This document shows positions 57,549-64,000 of a stretch of 64,000 nt of DNA, piece by piece. Every line of letters starts with the position of its first letter. The stretch's first letter is position 1. A program made the translations under genes and the position numbers. The stretch lies in contig NC_079243.1 of the NCBI RefSeq assembly GCF_028009165.1, forward strand, positions 2,294,001 to 2,358,000, written 5' to 3'. The DNA is from Akanthomyces muscarius (taxonomy: Eukaryota; Ascomycota; Sordariomycetes; Hypocreales; Cordycipitaceae). A model generated the notes under the pieces. It saw only the letters and a program-made list of their open reading frames with translations, ran no database searches and was not told the origin of the DNA.

Positions 57549-60500
57549 CGGGATTGTGAGCTGGGCGTTTTTTAACTCTTTCAAATCGGGAGGTATTCTG
57601 TCTGATACTTTTTCTTTTCTAATAATTGTTTCTGATTTCTACGGTTTTATATATCCCACGAAGCCACGGCGGCATACTGTTTTTTTCCTACGTCGAAAGG
57701 AGGCATTCAACTTCTCTTCTTTGTCTATTTTTTTCTCTACTCTTTACTGCTTCCTTCTTCTTTCGTTCATTATCCGTCTCTTTTCTACACTACCAGAGCC
57801 AAACTTGTGGTTTTTCCTTTTTCAGGTCGGGAGGGGGGCGTCAAAATCGGACAAATTCTTACATCTCAGGATCAAATTACATATAGATGGTACGGCACAA
57901 CATGCCTCTTTATTTTATATTTAGTAATTTATCAACTTGCGTAAACTCTATACCAGTCAGTCGTCTCGCAGCCGATCGTGATCCTTGCTTTTGCCCATCG
58001 CTCATGCTGGATCGGGTGGACGCGCTGCTGGTCCAGGTGGGCAGGGATTCTAGGGCTGCAATACTGGAGGCTGTGTTGGTGCCAACTGATTGGTGACGAG
58101 TGCAGCGATGTTCAGGGGCATTTCCTCCAAGGATCATCCTTTTGCGCCCCAGCGTCCCAAAGCTTTGTTCGTAATAACTAATGATAGCGCCGGGGCGCAA
58201 GCGGGCTGGCGGGGAAGAGAGAGAGAGACTTCAACCCCCCCCCTGGTTGACCCAGTTGTCTATTTTTCCAGAGGAGAGCTGTGCCAGATCGACAGCGGTG
58301 GCGTTGTCTGCACCAGTGGGTTCGTGATGCTGATTTGTGCTTTCTTTTTTTTTTGTGTGTGATTCCTTTTACGTATTTTGCTCAGAGGCGAGTAGCGAAT
58401 CCTAATTCAACAACCAGCAAATGAGGAACTGCAGTGGCAAGGCGGGCTTGAGACATGAGACGGCACGGCTAGGCGCAGCAAACTACATTTGTTTTGTTCT
58501 GTGCGACGTGAAAAAAGGGCGCTTCTCACGAGAAAGAGATTGACCCTGTCATGTGAACGATGCCGGCTACCTGCTGGTAGGTTATTCATTTGGTGAAAGG
58601 GGACAGGTCTCTTGTTGGGAAGCATCCCTGCTCTCCAGCAAAGCTTGTTACCACTTTCAAAAGCCCTCGGGGTCTCTGTTCGTTACTCGATGTTGAGTAT
58701 CGATGCCGGATTTTGTTATTGCTTCTATACACAAGGGGGTTGACGAACTCTTCTACCAGTACTCCATACTGCCGCCACGAAAGGGGTGACAGGGCAGAAT
58801 ATACAGGCGGTTGGCCAGCGTGCGTCATGAAGAAACGAAAAAGGCCGGGCTGAAGTCGACGTTGGTAATTTGGGACACATGCATGGTTGGGGGGCCATGC
58901 AAGGGAGATTGGACCAAATGCGGGTTGGTGATGAGCGGGCGGGCCCTGAAGAAAAAGGGCAGAAGTGGCTTCTCTTTGGTGGCGCCCAGCAGTTCACTGC
59001 GAAATAGCGAGGTCTTTGTGTCCCCCTGGCTGCCTTTGGGGCAGTGGAGAATTGGCGGCTGCATATCACGCCGGCGAGGGCACGATACAGTGGCGCTGTG
59101 CCAGAAGATGGATGTCGGAGCGAAATGATCATGGCAGGGAAGTGAAGCATCACGAGACGAGACTCCGAGAGCACAGTGTCGACCACGTACAGTTTAATGA
59201 CGGTCAAATCACTGTGCGCCGTTTGCTCTCGCGGCCTGGGCTGCGCAGCTGGCAGTTCGCAGCTGGCAGCCTGCCATGGCAGACAAGCAGTACGGATAAT
59301 TCTGGCACGATTATGCAACCTCGTTTTTGCTTCTTTCATGCCACGGCGTCAAAAAGGATCCAAACCATTGAAGCTTCGCCAGTTCATTCGCCAGCATCGC
59401 TCTGCAGCCAATTTCCTTTTGCAAAAGCAAAAGCAAAAGCAAAAAAAAAAAAAAAAAAAAGAACCTGCAGAATCTATCAGTACCAGATTTTAGACTCCCC
59501 GCCGTGTCAATGGCTCCCCAGCGGCATTAAGCACGACGGATCATCACAATGCAACACAGTCTGGGCGCAACAAACCGAAGCGGCCAAGATATGATTCAAC
59601 CAAAAAAAGCAAAAACGAACCATGCAATTATGCAACAATAACAGAGTCCCGATCATGTACCGAACACTAATAAACGACACTCCCGACTCCGGCGGCCCGA
59701 GACACGGCACAGCCAGACAAGGCTTCGATGTCTGTTGATTACGAGCTACGCGTAGCCTCAGCCTGTGATCCTGGTAGCGCTCACTGCCAGTATCCATGCC
59801 TGTTTTGTTCCCCTCTGACCATTTTTTGCGCCGAGACATAAGCCTGGCCAAGAAAAAGGCCCAGTTGAGATTGATATCGCGCGCTGCAGTATAACTCTGG
59901 CGCCAGAGTTTGTTTCTCAGCGGAGGCCGGAGGGACGAATATCAACCAAGTAATAATGGTAATAACGCCGCTGCTATCGTTCCCTCCTCCACGGTCCATC
60001 TAATTAGCATGGCCGCAAAGTCTACAGGAACAACTTATTACGCAAAGGTACGGGACCGTCACCACCCGGCCCCATGGGTTTAGCGTCGAGCTACTGGCCC
60101 CGGCCCCTGGAGCCCCCAAGCTCTCTTTCGGTTTGGTGCCTCGTCAGCGTGCCAAATTAGAATGCAAAGAGAGCTCATCTCTGGACAGCAGTTGAGCAGC
60201 TCGCCGGAGGCTAGCCGTGTCCAGCTACGTCGACGTTGAGAGCTCCCGCTTCAAGAGAGGCCAGCGTTTCACGCCATCCCTCATTTGCGCTGCGCGTCGT
60301 CGGCGTCGGTCACTCGCACTGGGCTGTCACTTGTCCAGCAGTCACAAATACAAGACAAGACGAGGCGGGAAGGGAAGGGAAGGGCGACCAGAAGCTCTCA
60401 TCAATAGCGGTAGCCGAGAGGCCGGAAATTCAATCCGTCTACTGGTAGGCGGACCGTGACCCCACGGGCGCCCCCTGCTTCATTCACTCATGCAGCGTGT

Positions 60501-61360
60501 CATTGGGTGAGCATTGGTGTTCTTTGGCTCATCATCTTTCTCCCCTTGCCTCGCTAGGCTGCTGCTGCTGCATACATGCACGCCTGGTTGCTGCTGGGCT
60601 TGCTGTTGACGAAGAATCCCGGCCGTGTGGTCCGCCCTCCACTCAAGCAGAAAATTAACCCTACCACCTGCGCCGATCCTTGCCTACCAGTTCTTTGGCC
60701 CCCTGCTTCCTCTTCTTTTGGCTGTCGCAGTCGATGCTGTTGGAAATTCTCAAATTGGCCTTGGCCCCAGCCTGCGCCGATTTAATCTGGCTGCAGGCCA
60801 TCGTCTCTGCTCTTCCTTCGTCTTCCCGTTCTTACAATCCGCAACAGCCTCTACTTACATTCGCTTTTCCTTGTCGCAGCCTGCCTTTCTTTCCTTGTTC
60901 TTCTCCGGTTTCGCTGCTAGATCTACGATTCGGGGGTTTTACATCTCGTCCCACCTCCACTCGCTATCGCCGTTTGTTTCTACTCCAGCCTCCAGTCTGC
61001 AGGGTCCCAAATCTGCCCTTTTGAAACACGATTCACATCGCACCGCAGCCTACAACCACCACCCAGTTAGCCAGCCACTTGACTGCCGAGCGGACACCTT
61101 GAGACGACGCCTGCTCTCTCGCCTCGGTAGAATTCTCTGGCTATTTGTACTGCTCCGACGCTTGGGGCTCAGATTTTGTTTTCTCTCATTTCCTTCTACG
61201 CCCGCCCCGGTCGCATTGGCGTTGAATGAGCTCTTAGAGTTTTGCGCCAACTCGGCCCATCCTGGACGTCCGTGCCACAACCCACGAGATCGCAGACACT
61301 TGGACAATCGCCGCGTCCCTGCAGTGAATCACTCAAGCTCATCCTCCGCCAACCGTGAAC
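57549..61360. other. Long intergenic region
   Basis: About 3.8 kb with no supported gene. The left part is the T-rich 3' end of the RBR gene. A (GCAAAA)n/A20 tract lies at 59421-59460. The last several hundred bases, pyrimidine-rich, are the likely promoter and leader of the following gene. Confidence 0.45.
59421..59460 (+). repeat. GCAAAA tandem units ending in A20
   Basis: Three GCAAAA units run into twenty consecutive A residues. This is simple-sequence expansion or the tail of an old retroposed copy. Confidence 0.8.
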
Positions 61361-63703
61361 ATGGTCAGCGTGGCTGCACCTCTCTCCATCATTATTGAGT
61401 CCAAAACCTCATCCACAGGATCATGGGACGGCAACAGGATGCACCCTTCGCCGTTAGCTTCGCATCCATTCAGGATCTCCACGCCTAGCTTCACGGACCT
61501 CGACATCCCGACCGAATTGCAGTATACTTCACGTCCTCAGTCGGGCTTGAATATCGCCGGCACCCGCACAAGCTATCTTGGAGGCGATTTGCACGAACCG
61601 ATTCACTATGGCGAAAATGTCCGTCGTCATCGCAGTCGCGACGATGTAGCTGCTTTGATAGAGTTTCTCAGAACCCACGAGCCGCCTCCCGACAACTTCA
61701 TGTCGCAGCCCTACAGTGCCGATGAAGAAGAGCGCGGCAGATGGGAGAAGCTCAAGGTCATGGGCAAACGGCGAAGCAAGTCCATGAGCAGGGCGCTTGC
61801 TCCCATGCGACTGCCTGATTCTGCTGTGGCTGGCGTTACTACCGGTGGTCATCGTCACATTGCCATTTCGATTCCTCTCGACGCCTCCCACTTTGGCGAC
61901 ACCCCCAAGTGCCAATATCCCGTCCCCCATAAAGATGCGCGGCCTCCTGTTCCGCCGCTGCCGGAGTCAGTTCGCACTTTCAAGAACGAAAAGGGCGTCG
62001 TCACCGTCCTCAGACCCCTCTCCCCGATCCAACACTCAAGCAACGTGCCAGCCAGCCCAGCTTCGCCTCGCCGCTTCGACAGAGACTATCCCCCACAGCT
62101 ACTACGAAACCGCCGCATAATACCTCCGTCCCCCGCTCCCCCCTCTCCTGCCAACCCTGAGCAATGGCCTTTGGTCCACGGCGAATCCGAGGCCTCCTTG
62201 AATGTACAGCAACCTGCAGCTTCCTACGATGCCAACGAAGAGGGTCGCTCCAAAACTGCCTCGCGCCAGACGTCCGAGTTTGTCCGCGCAGCTTATCCCA
62301 CGCGCGGATCAAGCATGACTGCCTCTCCGCGAACTAAGCACAATCACGCATCCTCCATTGACGAGGTTATTGCGGAAGAGGAGCCCTATAGCAGAAATCC
62401 TTCGCCCATGCCCCGCGAAGGCATGATGCGCCGCAACACCGAGCGGCGCGTGGGACACCCACCAGTATCTTTGGCAACGTCGCCCACTGCGCGGAAGTCG
62501 ACTTCCAACTTGCGATCGGAGTGGCAAGGCGATAAAGAGGCTACAGCTAGGCAACCAAGAGTTACCCAAGTAACGGAAAGCCCTGTTATTCCTCGAAACG
62601 AGTCTCCTTCGCCGCCTGCGAGCATAATCTCGGTCAAGAGCCGCCGCGAAAAGGTGCGCGACAAGAAGCTCCGAGATCTTGCAGCGGCACGAAGCTCAAA
62701 GGTGGTCAGCAAGCCATCGCCCACGACGGCCATGGACACTGAACAGGATACTCAGTCCTTGACCAAGGAGCAGTCTGCTCCTACGGCCAATGCTCAATCT
62801 GGCCCGAAACTGTCCACCATCATGGTGGTTGTGGACATGAAGCCGGACGGCGAGGCGACCGACCAAGAACCCCCAACCACTGCAGACGACACCGAACCCG
62901 TCACTGAGGTACTGCCAGAGGCTGCCGCGTCGAAGCTGCCTACGCCGCCTACATCAACCGAGACATCGCCCGCGCAAAAGCACGGCTTCGACACGCGCAC
63001 ATCTCTGACCCGCCGGCGCGAGTGGCAGACCAGCCGTGAGCAGGAGCGCAAGAGACGAGAAGTTAAGGCGCACTTGCGACAGCTCGCTGCGTCCGGTGCC
63101 CACGGTGGCAGGGCCATGACTGACCCCGAGCGCGACAGTCTTCCACTCTACGAGGCCTACCGCGAGCAGCGCCTGCGCGATATTGAAAGCCGCGTCCGTC
63201 GCCTCGAGCGCAGCGGCGACGTCTGGCTGCGCGCCCTCATCCCCATGCTCGAGGACGTCAACAACAGCAGCAGTGCTGTCACTCAGTCCCGCCGCCTCGG
63301 CGCCAACGACGACGAGAGCATCCGTGACTGGGCTTCGGACGACGAGACGACGACGACGGCCGCCGATCGTCTCGGCCGTGCCTCGCAGCGCCGCAAGCTC
63401 ATCCGCCGCGCGAGCCTCTCGCGGGAGCGCATGCTCGAGGAGCTGATGCGCCGCGAAGAGCGTGACATGCTCGACAGCAGCTACGACGAGATGCAGCAGC
63501 CGCACGACGTCAGCGGCATGGGCTCCATTGAGCCGCTGATGCGCGAGCTCGCCAGTAGTGGGCAGGCGACACAGGACAGGCGCACGACGACGCCAAAGGT
63601 GCGCTTCCAGACGACAGCACCGCGGAAGCAGCCGGAGGAGGATGATGATGTGCCGCCGGTTCCGCTGCGCCCGAGACCTGCAAGCAGCAGCAGGAGAATA
63701 TAG
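61361..63703 (+). CDS. Large intrinsically disordered protein, unknown function
   Basis: A single exon of 780 residues from the ATG at 61361 (MVSVAAPLSIIIESKTSS); the open frame begins two codons earlier at a GTG. No enzyme domain is visible. Two short ordered-looking parts stand out: RRHRSRDDVAALIEFLRTHEPP near residue 90, and a basic helical stretch RREWQTSREQERKRREVKAH, followed by YEAYREQRLRDIESRVRRLE and WLRALIPMLEDVNN (about residues 548-645). The rest is Ser/Pro/Arg-rich with polyproline patches (RPPVPPLPES, PPSPAPPSPA) and basic clusters. A leader of several hundred bases precedes it. I cannot name it; a scaffold or cortical/signalling role would be a guess. Confidence 0.8.
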   Translation: MVSVAAPLSIIIESKTSSTGSWDGNRMHPSPLASHPFRISTPSFTDLDIPTELQYTSRPQSGLNIAGTRTSYLGGDLHEPIHYGENVRRHRSRDDVAALIEFLRTHEPPPDNFMSQPYSADEEERGRWEKLKVMGKRRSKSMSRALAPMRLPDSAVAGVTTGGHRHIAISIPLDASHFGDTPKCQYPVPHKDARPPVPPLPESVRTFKNEKGVVTVLRPLSPIQHSSNVPASPASPRRFDRDYPPQLLRNRRIIPPSPAPPSPANPEQWPLVHGESEASLNVQQPAASYDANEEGRSKTASRQTSEFVRAAYPTRGSSMTASPRTKHNHASSIDEVIAEEEPYSRNPSPMPREGMMRRNTERRVGHPPVSLATSPTARKSTSNLRSEWQGDKEATARQPRVTQVTESPVIPRNESPSPPASIISVKSRREKVRDKKLRDLAAARSSKVVSKPSPTTAMDTEQDTQSLTKEQSAPTANAQSGPKLSTIMVVVDMKPDGEATDQEPPTTADDTEPVTEVLPEAAASKLPTPPTSTETSPAQKHGFDTRTSLTRRREWQTSREQERKRREVKAHLRQLAASGAHGGRAMTDPERDSLPLYEAYREQRLRDIESRVRRLERSGDVWLRALIPMLEDVNNSSSAVTQSRRLGANDDESIRDWASDDETTTTAADRLGRASQRRKLIRRASLSRERMLEELMRREERDMLDSSYDEMQQPHDVSGMGSIEPLMRELASSGQATQDRRTTTPKVRFQTTAPRKQPEEDDDVPPVPLRPRPASSSRRI

Positions 63704-64000
63704 TGTAAAGAGTTTATGCATTTTTTTTGTTTGGTTCTTTGGCGAAGAAGGGGAAAAGTTACACACAGGTTCATCATTCTTTCTTTTTTTCCCTCTTCAC
63801 ATTTCATCAGCGATATATACCTCTTATCTCAGACACACATTTCCTGTCTTTTTATTTTATATTCTGTACCTACCACATGCTTTCCTCACGGGTTTCTCAT
63901 AGACTACAGGAGTAACACACTCTGCATACGAAGTCACAAGGAACAAAAGAAACAATACCATTATAATACCTTTACAATCCCCCTCCCTCGTGACCCTGAA
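63704..64000. other. 3' flank at the window edge
   Basis: About 300 T-rich bases after the last stop, consistent with a 3'-untranslated region. Nothing else seen. Confidence 0.5.

Noticed and set aside
1..64000. tRNA, 5S rRNA, snRNA and CRISPR arrays
   Set aside because: Scanned by eye for TPsiC-loop motifs, 5S-like blocks and regularly spaced repeats. None was convincing; a covariance-model search would be needed to exclude small RNAs.

Overview
The window is nuclear DNA from a filamentous ascomycete, most likely a sordariomycete of the Hypocreales. The evidence is short GT-AG introns (about 46-240 nt) with CTAAC/CTGAC-like branch sites, compact monocistronic genes on both strands, an AreA/NIT2-type GATA factor, a Zn2Cys6 regulator, an M43 secreted metalloprotease and a UstYa-type protein. 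I rebuilt splice structures by eye from reading frame, splice sites and family resemblance. Exon lists are in the entries, and coordinates span first to last coding base.

Layout. 1-2.5 kb: the tail of an unknown gene, the SF3b5/Ysf3 splicing subunit (-) and a MYND-like zinc-finger protein (+). 2.6-5.4 kb: an SDR oxidoreductase and a Zn2Cys6 transcription factor, both (-). 5.4-10.7 kb: a gene-poor accessory stretch holding a 42-residue predicted secreted peptide and, beside it, a UstYa/DUF3328-like gene with an in-frame TGA and altered HxxHC motifs. 10.8-12 kb: phosphopantothenate-cysteine ligase. 15.2-20.5 kb: secreted M43 metalloprotease, amino-acid permease and monocarboxylate-type MFS transporter. 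21-24.5 kb: a WBP11-like splicing protein and a membrane acyltransferase. 24.5-28.5 kb: gene-poor, with a possible gene relic. 28.6-31.5 kb: AreA/NIT2. 31.5-37.4 kb: long non-coding stretch with simple repeats. 37.4-43.4 kb: DBF2-type NDR kinase, ADE2 and ribosomal protein eS28. 46.3-51.6 kb: RGD1-type F-BAR/RhoGAP and fumarase, convergent. 55.5-57.5 kb: an RBR protein lacking the expected catalytic cysteine. 61.4-63.7 kb: a large disordered protein.

Most genes are housekeeping: splicing, CoA, purine and TCA metabolism, translation, mitotic exit and Rho signalling, nitrogen regulation. They are independent units. The protease, permease and MFS transporter at 15-20 kb could act together in nitrogen or carbon scavenging. 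The most unusual place is 8.1-9.8 kb, where a tiny secreted-peptide gene sits about 390 bp from a decayed or readthrough-dependent UstYa homologue. That pairing resembles the minimal content of fungal ribosomal-peptide (RiPP) loci, but the peptide lacks the usual repeats and Kex2 sites. No tRNA, rRNA, CRISPR or intact transposon was recognised.
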